Positions 51,370 to 60,400 of a DNA stretch of 61,534 bases are shown here, one piece after another. Numbering within the stretch: position 1 is the stretch's first letter; each line of letters starts with the position of its first letter. A program made the translations under genes and the position numbers. Under the pieces are notes generated by a model. The model did no database searches, was not told the DNA's origin, and was given only the letters and a program-made list of their open reading frames with translations. Source of the DNA: Comamonadaceae bacterium (GTDB taxonomy: Bacteria; Pseudomonadota; Gammaproteobacteria; Burkholderiales; Burkholderiaceae_C); the NCBI GenBank assembly GCA_013297875.1, contig JAAFIW010000026.1, positions 1 to 61,534 of the forward strand. The letters run 5' to 3'.

Positions 51370-52026
51370 ATGCGCAGGCTCTTCACACTCTTGGCCGTTT
51401 TCGCACTTGCAGGTTGCGCCAGCGGCCCGGCACAACTACCAGTCGACAACCTCTCTGCGTCAGTTCAGACCCCAGTCGAAGATCTTCGCCCCGCAAACGA
51501 AGGTGTACGCGAAAACTTCAGCTTGCTTATCACTAGTGATCGCTACGGCTACCCACGACTCGCGCAGGATCTGACCCAGCCAACCGGTCCGCGCTTGTTC
51601 ATTCACAGACTCCAGGAAAAGTATGGCACTGCGCCTGTCCCGCCAACGAAGTTGCACCACTTTGTTGTGTACTTGAATATTCGCGCAGAATTGAAAAGCG
51701 GAGCGCTCGGAGCAGCATTCGGAGGTGCCCTTGGTGCCGTCCTTGCGAGCAGCTCCGTCACACGCGAAGGAGAAATCGTCCACACGCTGGTTGACCCAGC
51801 CGACTTTGCCGCTATGTCTGGTGAAAATGAGTACAAGCGAGCCATTTACACCGATGCGGAACTAAAGGCAGGAACCACCGCCTATGTGATTTTCATTGAA
51901 ACCGAGACGCAGGGCCAGCGTCGCTTCACGCGTACGGTATCGCCAGCAAAGCCCAAACAGGCAGGCGACAAAGCACCTCTACACGCCGGCCTGGAAGCCG
52001 CCATTCAGTTCCATCTGAAACCCTGA
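51370..52026 (+). CDS. hypothetical lipoprotein
   Basis: Predicted 218 residues. M-R-R-L-F-T-L-L-A-V-F-A-L-A-G-C is a type II signal peptide with the lipobox L-A-G-C. The mature part has a Gly/Ala-rich hydrophobic stretch near 115-130 (G-A-A-F-G-G-A-L-G-A). No family recognised. An alternative ATG at 51355 would put an Asp in the signal n-region, so 51370 is preferred; neither has a clear ribosome-binding site. Confidence 0.7.
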   Translation: MRRLFTLLAVFALAGCASGPAQLPVDNLSASVQTPVEDLRPANEGVRENFSLLITSDRYGYPRLAQDLTQPTGPRLFIHRLQEKYGTAPVPPTKLHHFVVYLNIRAELKSGALGAAFGGALGAVLASSSVTREGEIVHTLVDPADFAAMSGENEYKRAIYTDAELKAGTTAYVIFIETETQGQRRFTRTVSPAKPKQAGDKAPLHAGLEAAIQFHLKP

Positions 52027-52103
52027 CAGTAAGGCACGCAGGGAGCGCACGATCACCTGCGACCGTTGGCGGTAATGCAGACCGGAATGGCAACGGCCCC
52101 GCG

Positions 52104-53306
52104 TCAATCTGCCAAACAGTTCTCCACCCGCCACCCATACAACCACTCCACCGCGTCATAAAACCGCTCGGGCGTGCGGCCGCGCCATAGGTCGTTGCGC
52201 ACCAGGCGCTCGACGCCGTGGGCGTGGAAGATGCGGCCCATCTCGCGGGCGCCCAGCACCACGCGGGCGGTGCGGGCGACGCGGGAGCGCTGGTACAGCG
52301 CGAAGGCTTTGGCAAAGTCGTTGTCGTGCACGCGCAGGGCTTTGCCCAGGGTGACGGCGTCTTCCATGGCCATGCAGGCGCCCTGGGCCAGGTATTGCAA
52401 GGTGGCATGCGCCGCGTCGCCCAAGAGCGTGACGCGGCCAAAGTTCCATTGCGCAATGGGCTCGCGGTCGGCGGTGGCCCAGCGGGTCCAGTCTTTGGGT
52501 AGCTCGATCAGTTGGCGGGCCTTGGCGCAGATGCCTTCAAAGTAGCTCAGCACCTCGTCGCGGCTGCCGGTGCGCACGCCCCAGGTTTCGGTCTCACGGC
52601 TGTGAAAGGTCACCACCACGTTGTATTGCTCGCCGCCGCGCAGCGGGTAGTGCACCAGGTGGCAGTTGGGGCCCACCCAGATGCTGGCGGCGTTCCATTG
52701 CAGATCGAGCGGGAAGTCCTGGCGGTCGACCACCGCGCGGTAGACCACATGGCCCGACACGCGGGCCTCGTCGCCCACAAACTGGCGGCGAATGGCCGAC
52801 TTCACGCCGTCGGCACCGATCAGGGCGCAGCCTACGTGCCGCGCGCCAGTGGCATCGATCACCGTGACCGTGGCGTCGTCTTGCTCCACGCGCTGCACCT
52901 GGGTGGCGGTGAGCACCTCAATCTGGTCGGACGCGCGAGCGCCTCCCAGCAAGGCGCTGTGCGCATCGGCTCGGTGAATCACCGCATAGGGGTTGCCAAA
53001 GCGCTCGCGAAAGGCCTGGCCCGTGGGGATGTGGCCCACCTGGTATTCGTCCAGCGCGTCGTGCATCACCATTGCATCGGTGTACACCGCCTTGCTGCGG
53101 GCCACCGGGCCTACGCCCAGCGCGTCAAACGCCGCAAAACCATTCGGCCCCACTTGCAGACCCGCGCCAATTTCGCCCAGCTGCGCCGCCTGCTCCAGCA
53201 CCTTGACGCGAAAGCCGCGCCGCACCAGCGCCAGGGCTGCGGCGATGCCGCCAATGCCGCCGCCGGCAACCAGCACGGGAAGGGTCTGTAAAGTGGTTGA
53301 AGGCAT
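52104..53306 (-). CDS. FAD-dependent monooxygenase, 3-hydroxybenzoate 6-hydroxylase-like
   Basis: Predicted 400 residues, class A flavoprotein hydroxylase. Motifs in order: G-G-G-I-G-G near 16, the D-G motif G-A-D-G-V-K-S, and G-D-A-A-H-A-T with Y-L-A-Q-G-A-C-M-A-M-E-D near the end. Similar enzymes convert 3-hydroxybenzoate to gentisate, or salicylate to catechol. The ATG at 53306 is chosen because GGAG stands 6-9 nt upstream. No gentisate pathway neighbours are present, so the substrate is uncertain. Confidence 0.85.
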   Translation of the reverse strand: MPSTTLQTLPVLVAGGGIGGIAAALALVRRGFRVKVLEQAAQLGEIGAGLQVGPNGFAAFDALGVGPVARSKAVYTDAMVMHDALDEYQVGHIPTGQAFRERFGNPYAVIHRADAHSALLGGARASDQIEVLTATQVQRVEQDDATVTVIDATGARHVGCALIGADGVKSAIRRQFVGDEARVSGHVVYRAVVDRQDFPLDLQWNAASIWVGPNCHLVHYPLRGGEQYNVVVTFHSRETETWGVRTGSRDEVLSYFEGICAKARQLIELPKDWTRWATADREPIAQWNFGRVTLLGDAAHATLQYLAQGACMAMEDAVTLGKALRVHDNDFAKAFALYQRSRVARTARVVLGAREMGRIFHAHGVERLVRNDLWRGRTPERFYDAVEWLYGWRVENCLAD

Positions 53307-53401
53307 GTATATCTCCATGGCTAAGGGGGCGGTGGTTACGAATAGATTAAGTTTGCATCATTCGTGTACAAACCCACCTTCAACTTTGTGAGCCTAATCC
53401 G

Positions 53402-56170
53402 ATGCGCAACTACCTATTGACAGCCGCCTTCTGGCTGCTGGCCTGCACGGCCTGGGCCCAACCCAATGAAACCAGCCTCAAAGAAATCCGCCAGGTGGAA
53501 GGCATCACCGAATACGCCCTGCCCAATGGCCTCACGGTGCTGCTGCAGCCGGACAACTCCAAGCCCACCACCAGCGTGAACATCACCTACCGCGTGGGCA
53601 GCCGCCACGAGGCCTACGGCGAAAGTGGGGCGGCGCATTTGCTGGAGCACCTGCTCTTCAAGGCCAGCGCGACAGTGGCCGACCCCAAGCTGGAGATGAC
53701 GCGCCGCGGTGCCCGCTGGAACGGCACCACCTGGTATGACCGCACCAATTACTTTGCCCAGTTCTCCAGCGACCCGGAGACGCTGGACTGGATGCTGGGC
53801 TGGCTGGCCGAGAGCATGACGCAGGCCAAAGTGGCCAAGGAAGACCTGGCCACCGAAATGACCGTGGTGCGCAACGAAATGGAGCGCGCCGAAAACAACC
53901 CCGGCCGCGTATTGGGCGAGCGCATGCGCTCGGTGGCCTACCAGTGGCACGGCTACGGCCGCGATGTGCTGGGCGCGCGCAGCGACATTGAAAACATGCC
54001 CATCGAGCGGCTGCAGGCCTTCTACCGCAAGCACTACCGGCCCGACAACGCGGTGCTGCTGGTGGGCGGCAAGTTTGATGCGCCAGCGGTGCTGCAACGC
54101 ATCGAGCAGACCTTTGGCCCCATTGCCAAACCGGCCACGCCCATCGAGCGCACCTGGACGCGCGAGCCCGCGCAAGACGGCGAGCGCCAGGTGCTGCTGC
54201 GCCGCGCGGGCGGTGCCAGCAGCGTGGCCGTGCTCTACCACGTGATGCCCGGCTCCACACCCGACTTTGCGGCGCTGCGGGTGCTGGCCCAGTTGCTGCG
54301 CAGCGACCGTGGGCCGCTGGATAAAGCACTGGTGGAGTCTGGCCTGGCCGCCACCCAATGGTCGTATGTCGCGTCAACCCACGAGCCCGGATTTTTCATG
54401 GCAGGCGCGGGCTTGAAAGACGGCCCGCCCGAGCAGGCCCAGGCGGCGGCGCAGCGCGCAGCAGACGTGCTGGCCGGCACGCTGACCAGCCTGCAACCCA
54501 CCCAGGCCCAGGTCGACTCGGCCCGCACGCAGTTGCTGCAAGGCCTGGAAGCCTCGCTGCGCGAGCCTGAGGCGGTGAGCCTGGCCATCAGCGAATCGGT
54601 GGCGCTGGGCGACTGGCGGCTGCTGTTTGCGCAAGCGCCATGGGTGGCCGCCGTCACCCTGGCCGACGTGCAGCGCGTGGCCCGCACCTGGCTCGTGCCC
54701 GCCAACCGCACCACCGGCATGTACCTGGCCAGCAGCACAGCGCCCGAGCGTGCCCCGGCAGCCGAGCCCGCCAGCGCAGCGCAGGCCCGGCTTGCCCAGG
54801 CGCTGCAGACTCTCACATTCCGCGCGCCAGTGGCGGCGGTAGAAGACTTTGAGCTGACCGCTGCCAACATCGAATCGCGCCTGGTGAAAAGCCGGCTGGT
54901 CGTGGGTGGCCAGCCCGGGCTGCAACTGGTGGTACTGCCGCGCCAGACCAAGGGCGAGCGCGTCACCGGTACCCTGCGCCTGCGCTGGGGCACGGCCGAA
55001 TCGGTGGCTGGCTCGTCCGTGTTGGCGGGCTTTGTCGGGCCCTTGCTGCTCCAAGGCACGGCACAGCAATCGGCCGAGCAGATCAAGCAGGCCCTGCTGG
55101 CGCTGGATGCGAGTTTGAATTTTTCGACTGGCGCAGGCGGGCTGTCTGCGAACTTTGAGTTACCCGCCAAAAACACCGCTACGTTTCTAAGCCTGCTCGC
55201 CCAGCTGCTGCGCGAACCCACCCTGCCCGACGCCGAATTTGAGCGCCAGCGCACCGCCGCGCTGGCCAATTTCCAGGGCACCAAGGCCGACACCGGTGCC
55301 GTTGCGGGCAATGCCTTGCAGCAGGCCTTTTCCAGCTACCCTGAGCCCGACCCGCGCGCTGCCCTGAGCTTCGCGCAACGCGAGCAAGCCCTGCGCAGCG
55401 CCACAGCGGCGCAGGTGCAGGCGTTTTACAAGCGCTTTGCCAGCGCACAGGTGGGCGAGCTGGCGTTGATTGGCCCGGTGCAACCGGCCCAGCTGCAAAC
55501 CCAGCTGCAGCAGTTGCTCGGTGACTGGGCCAGCCGCGAGCCCTACAAGCCCTGGGTGTTTGAGTACCCGGCCAACATGCCCGCCACTTGGCAATCGCTT
55601 CAAGTGACTGAGAAAGCCAATGCCAGCTATAGCGCCCGCATTCCGGTGGCCATGAACGACGGCGCACCCGACTACCCGGCCTTGCTCACCGGCATTCAGC
55701 TCCTGGGCGGCCGCGCAGGCGGCACGGCGCTGTGGAAGCGGGTGCGCGAAGACGAGGGCCTGAGCTATGGTGTGAACAGTTCTTTGTTCGCACCGACCGC
55801 CGGCCGGGAGGGTGGAGGACAGGCCGCCGCCATCAACATCACCGCCAGCTTTGCGCCCCAAAACCGCGACCGGCTGCGCGAAGTGATTCGCGACGAAGTG
55901 GCCCAGCGCGCCGCCAAGGGCTTTAGCAGCCTGGAAGTCGGCTTTGCGCGCCGCGCCATCGTGAGCAACCTGGTCGGCAGCCTGGCCCAACCCGCCGACC
56001 TGGCAGGCCGCCTGGCCAACAACCTGCGCTATGACCGTGACATGAGCCGCTTTACCTACTTCAAAGAGGCTTACGAAAAGCTCGATGCCGAAGCCGTCAA
56101 CGCCGCGCTGCGCAAACACCTGGATGTGAACCGCATGGTGGAAGTGGCTGCCGGTACGTTTGCACCGTAA
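53402..56170 (+). CDS. M16-family (pitrilysin-like) zinc peptidase, exported
   Basis: Predicted 922 residues. Signal peptide ending near A-W-A-Q (20). Two tandem M16 halves follow. The first has the inverted zinc motif H79-L-L-E82-H83 with the distal Glu159 in V-R-N-E-M, so it should be active; the second half is the usual inactive partner. Such peptidases clasp and cut short peptides in the periplasm. Monocistronic, divergent from the monooxygenase gene. Confidence 0.9.
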   Translation: MRNYLLTAAFWLLACTAWAQPNETSLKEIRQVEGITEYALPNGLTVLLQPDNSKPTTSVNITYRVGSRHEAYGESGAAHLLEHLLFKASATVADPKLEMTRRGARWNGTTWYDRTNYFAQFSSDPETLDWMLGWLAESMTQAKVAKEDLATEMTVVRNEMERAENNPGRVLGERMRSVAYQWHGYGRDVLGARSDIENMPIERLQAFYRKHYRPDNAVLLVGGKFDAPAVLQRIEQTFGPIAKPATPIERTWTREPAQDGERQVLLRRAGGASSVAVLYHVMPGSTPDFAALRVLAQLLRSDRGPLDKALVESGLAATQWSYVASTHEPGFFMAGAGLKDGPPEQAQAAAQRAADVLAGTLTSLQPTQAQVDSARTQLLQGLEASLREPEAVSLAISESVALGDWRLLFAQAPWVAAVTLADVQRVARTWLVPANRTTGMYLASSTAPERAPAAEPASAAQARLAQALQTLTFRAPVAAVEDFELTAANIESRLVKSRLVVGGQPGLQLVVLPRQTKGERVTGTLRLRWGTAESVAGSSVLAGFVGPLLLQGTAQQSAEQIKQALLALDASLNFSTGAGGLSANFELPAKNTATFLSLLAQLLREPTLPDAEFERQRTAALANFQGTKADTGAVAGNALQQAFSSYPEPDPRAALSFAQREQALRSATAAQVQAFYKRFASAQVGELALIGPVQPAQLQTQLQQLLGDWASREPYKPWVFEYPANMPATWQSLQVTEKANASYSARIPVAMNDGAPDYPALLTGIQLLGGRAGGTALWKRVREDEGLSYGVNSSLFAPTAGREGGGQAAAINITASFAPQNRDRLREVIRDEVAQRAAKGFSSLEVGFARRAIVSNLVGSLAQPADLAGRLANNLRYDRDMSRFTYFKEAYEKLDAEAVNAALRKHLDVNRMVEVAAGTFAP

Positions 56171-56195
56171 GCGCACGTCAGCCAGTCACTCCTTT

Positions 56196-56250
56196 TTTGA
56201 TAGCTGCTTGAGCAGTTAACACATGGGCTGCTGGCCGGTTTGGCTTGAAA
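56196..56250 (+). repeat. family A dispersed repeat, copy 19
   Basis: TGATAGCTGCTTGAGCAGTT then AACACATGGGCTG, with the extended tail GGTTTGGCTTGAAA. Confidence 0.85.
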
Positions 56251-56374
56251 GTGGTCGCTTTTGACCCGGGCAGGCAATGTCCAAGCGTTGTAACCTGTCG
56301 TGCAAGTGATTGGCCGCCCCGCGCAGCGCCGTCATAGTGCAACGGTCTTTAACCAACTACCCAGGATCTTTGCC

Positions 56375-57154
56375 ATGAACCCTCATCTTTTCTCCCTGTC
56401 GGGCCGCGTAGCCCTGGTCACTGGCGGCTCTCGCGGCATTGGCCGCATGATCGCAGCCGGTTTCATGCAGCAGGGCGCGCGGGTGTACATCACCTCGCGC
56501 AAGGCAGCCGCCTGTGACGCAACCGCCGCCGATTTGTCGGCAATGGGCTATGCCGGCAGTTGTATTTCCATGCCGGGCGACGTGTCTACCGTGGCCGCCG
56601 CGAAGGAACTGGCTGCAGCTTTGGCCACGCGCGAAGTGGCGTTGGACATTCTGGTGAACAACGCGGGTGCCGCCTGGGGCGAGGCGTTTGAAACCTTTCC
56701 AGAAACCGGCTGGGACAAGGTGATGGATCTGAACCTGAAAACCCCGTTTTTTCTGACTCAGGCCCTTTACCCGCTGCTGAAAAAAGCTGGCCAGACGCAG
56801 CCCGCCAAGGTCATCAACGTGGCATCGATTGACGGCATTTCGGTGAATCCGTGGGAAACCTATTCGTATGCCGCCAGCAAAGCCGGGCTGATTCACCTGA
56901 CCAAGCGCATGGCCCTGCGCTTGGCGCAAGACAACATCGTGGTCAGCGGCATTGCACCGGGCGCATTTGCCTCTGAAATGAACAAAGAAGCACGCGACCA
57001 CGGCGAGGCTGTGGCCAGCCGCATCCCCGCAGGCCGAATTGGCCGCGATGACGACATGGCCGGTATCGCCATCTATCTGGCGTCCCGCGCAGGCGACTAC
57101 GTGATGGGCCAGACGATCGCCGTAGACGGCGGCGTGACTCTGGCACGCGGTTGA
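56375..57154 (+). CDS. short-chain dehydrogenase/reductase (SDR), rhamnolipid-reductase-like
   Basis: Predicted 259 residues. The NADP-binding motif T-G-G-S-R-G-I-G, N-N-A-G-A strand, catalytic Ser in N-V-A-S-I-D-G and Y-A-A-S-K are all intact. The layout resembles RhlG/FabG-like 3-oxoacyl reductases. ATG at 56375 with AGGA upstream; the frame before it is not conserved SDR sequence. Flanked on both sides by family A repeats. Substrate unknown. Confidence 0.87.
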   Translation: MNPHLFSLSGRVALVTGGSRGIGRMIAAGFMQQGARVYITSRKAAACDATAADLSAMGYAGSCISMPGDVSTVAAAKELAAALATREVALDILVNNAGAAWGEAFETFPETGWDKVMDLNLKTPFFLTQALYPLLKKAGQTQPAKVINVASIDGISVNPWETYSYAASKAGLIHLTKRMALRLAQDNIVVSGIAPGAFASEMNKEARDHGEAVASRIPAGRIGRDDDMAGIAIYLASRAGDYVMGQTIAVDGGVTLARG

Positions 57155-57167
57155 CGCGAATAGAAGT

Positions 57168-57231
57168 TGCTATTCATTCAATAGCTGCTTGAGCAATGAA
57201 TACATGGGCGGGTGGCTGATTTGGCTTGAAA
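57168..57231 (+). repeat. family A dispersed repeat, copy 20 (consensus-like, extended)
   Basis: GCTATTCATTCAATAGCTGC then TTGAGCAATGAATACATGGGC and GGTGGCTGATTTGGCTTGAAA. The best full-length copy. Confidence 0.9.
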
Positions 57232-57264
57232 CGGCTGGCTACGATGACGGAATGACCGGGGAGC

Positions 57265-57383
57265 AACAGAACACAGAGGCACAGAGACACAGAGGCAAGA
57301 AGAGATGGCAAGGTGCAGTCATTCAAGAGATTTCACAAAAACCTCCTCTTACCTCTGTGCCTCTGTGCCTCTGTGTTCTGTTT
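57265..57383. repeat. family B' long inverted repeat (ACAGAGG type), copy 2
   Basis: ACAGAACACAGAGGCACAGA at the left, TGCCTCTGTGTTCTGT at the right; located at the 3' side of the giant surface protein gene. Confidence 0.8.
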
Positions 57384-57419
57384 TGTATTTATCCAGGCAC
57401 CGTAAGTCGGCACCTTGCG

Positions 57420-60400
57420 TCAGAACCAGAAAGTCCCCGGTGGCAAATCAGCCGGTTGGCCGACGATGGTCAGCGGCAGATTGCCCGCACCACCCGTCAC
57501 CGCAATGCTGCCGTTGGCAATGCCGTCCGCATCAAACTGGCCCCCGTCGGTGATCGCAAAGTCAATACGCACCTTGTCGCCCACCGTTTCAATTGCGGTG
57601 GCGATGTTGTTCCACGCACCGTTGGCTGTTTTGATCCAGTAGCCGTTGGGGTTGGTATTGGCGTCTACAAAGATGCTGAAGGTTTCCGTCTGTCCTGTGC
57701 CACCAATGCCAGCGTTGAAGCTGATGGGGTTGAACTGGCTGGTGCCGTTGGGCAGGTTGGACGGTGGGGCTTCAAACTTGAAGTTGGTGATCAGCGCCTG
57801 GCCCGGGTCGGTGTCGGTGATGCCTTTGTTGGAATCGGCCACCACGGTCACGAAACGGGTTGTGTTGGGCACTGGGGCTGATGCGACGTTGGCTTGGGTG
57901 CTGTCCAGAATGCCATCGCCATTGCCGTCGCCGGTTTGATCAGTGGGTGTCAGTGGTCGAACCAGGATTTCTTGGGCGTTGGGCACGCCGTCGCTGTCGG
58001 TGTCCAGGCTGGGGGCCGGGGCCGGTGGTGCAGGCGGTGGTGGTGGGGCAGCGGTGTTGTTGGTGGCGGGTATGGCGGCCAGCGTGGCGGCGTCGTTGCC
58101 TGCGGCGTCTTGAATGGCGTTGGCGTCGTTGCCTGCGGTCGGGTCGGTATAGGCCACCTGGATGAACTGGCCGAAGCTGATGGGGCTGGTCAGTGTCAAG
58201 GTGACGGTTTTGGCGGCAGCGTTGACGGTGACGCCGGTCACGGCGTTGGGGCTGCCGCCGGTGGTGACGGCAAAGGCACCGGGAGCGGGCACGTTGACGG
58301 CGTCCAGGTTGCCTACGTCGGTGTAGGTCATCACCAGCACATTGCCCAGGGCTGCGGCGCTGGCAAAGACGGGGGGTGCCGTGTCAATCACGATGGCTTT
58401 GTTGGCTCCCAGGGAGTTGGCCGCGCCGGGCGCTACCAGGGTCAAGGTTCCCGCGTTGCCTGCTGCATCGGCAATCGTGCCGCCGTTCAAGGCCAAGGCG
58501 GTGGTGCTTTGGTAGTCCAGATCGGCGCTGGTGTCGCCTGCCTGCACGGTGTAGGTGAATGTCAGGGTGCTGGTACCGCTGCCGCTGGCGTAGTTGACGA
58601 CGCGGTCGACCGCTCCGGTTTCCAGCGTGAGCTGGGGTGTGCCGGTGACGGTGACCGCTTCTGAGAAGTTGACCTGCACGCTGACTGTGTCGCCCACTTT
58701 GTAGGTGGCGTTGGCGGTGCTGCTGTTCACACTGGTCACGGTGGGGGCCACACCGTCGATGACGATGGCTTTGTTGGCACCCAGCGAGTTAGCGGCACCG
58801 GGGGCTACCAGGGTTAAGGTTCCCGCGTTGCCTGCTGCATCGGCAATCGTGCCGCCGTTCAAGGCCAGCGCGGTGGTGCTTTGGTAGTCGAGGTCAGCTG
58901 ATGTGTCGCCTGCCTGCACGGTGTAGGTGAATGTGAGCGTGCTGGTACCGCTGCCGCTGGCGTAGTTGACGACGCGGTCGACTGCGCCGGTTTCCAGCGT
59001 CAATTGCGGGGTGCCGGTGACGGTGACCGCTTCTGAGAAGTTGACCTGCACGCTGACTGTGTCGCCCACTTTGTAGGTGGCATTGGCTGTGCTGGAGTTC
59101 ACCGAGCTGACGGTGGGGGCCGTGGTGTCGATCACGATGGCCTTGTTGGCTCCCAGCGAGTTGGCGGCACCGGGGGCTACCAGGGTTAAGGTTCCCGCGT
59201 TGCCTGCTGCATCGGCAATCGTGCCGCCGTTCAAGGCCAAGGCGGTGGTGCTTTGGTAGTCCAGATCGGCGCTGGTGTCGCCGGCCTGCACGGTGTAGGT
59301 GAATGTGAGTGTGCTGGTGCCTGAGCCACTGGCGTAGTTGACGACGCGGTCGACCGCTCCGGTTTCCAGCGTGAGCTGCGGGGTGCCCGTCACCGTGACG
59401 GCTTCTGAGAAGTTGACCTGTACGCTGACCACATCACCCACTTTGTAGGTGGCGTTGGCGGTGCTGCTGTTCACACTGGTCACGGTGGGGGCCACGCCGT
59501 CGATGACGATGGCTTTGTTGGCACCCAGCGAGTTGGCGGCACCGGGAGCTACCAGGGTCAAGGTTCCCGCGTTGCCTGCGGCGTCCGCAATCGTGCCGCC
59601 GTTCAGGGCCAGGGCGGTGGTGCTTTGGTAGTCGAGGTCGGCGCTGGTGTCGCCTGCCTGCACGGTGTAGGTGAATGTCAGGGTGCTGGTGCCTGAGCCG
59701 CTGGCGTAGTTGACGACGCGGTCTACTGCGCCGGTTTCCAGCGTGAGCTGCGGCGTGCCCGACACGGTGACGGCCTCGGAGAAGTTGACCTGTACGCTGA
59801 CCACATCACCCACTTTGTAGGTGGCATTGGCGGTGCTGCTGTTCACACTGGTCACGGTGGGGGCCACACCGTCGATGACGATGGCTTTGTTGGCACCCAA
59901 CGAGTTGGCGGCACCGGGGGCTACCAGGGTCAAGGTTCCCGCGTTGCCTGCTGCATCGGCAATCGTACCGCCGTTCAAGGCCAGGGCGGTGGTGCTTTGG
60001 TAGTCCAGATCGGCGCTGGTGTCGCCGGCCTGCACGGTGTAGGTGAATGTGAGTGTGTTGGTGCCGCTGCCGCTGGCGTAGTTGACGACGCGGTCTACTG
60101 CGCCGGTTTCCAGCGTGAGCTGGGGTGTGCCGGTGACGGTGACGGCTTCTGAGAAGTTGACCTGCACGCTGACCACATCACCCACTTTGTAGGTGGCGTT
60201 GGCGGTGCTGCTGTTCACACTGGTCACGGTAGGGGCCACGCCGTCGATGACGATGGCTTTGTTGGCACCCAGCGAGTTGGCGGCACCGGGAGCTACCAGG
60301 GTCAAGGTTCCCGCGTTGCCTGCGGCGTCTGCAATCGTGCCGCCGTTCAAGGCCAGGGCGGTCGTGCTTTGGTAGTCGAGGTCGGCGCTGGTGTCGCCTG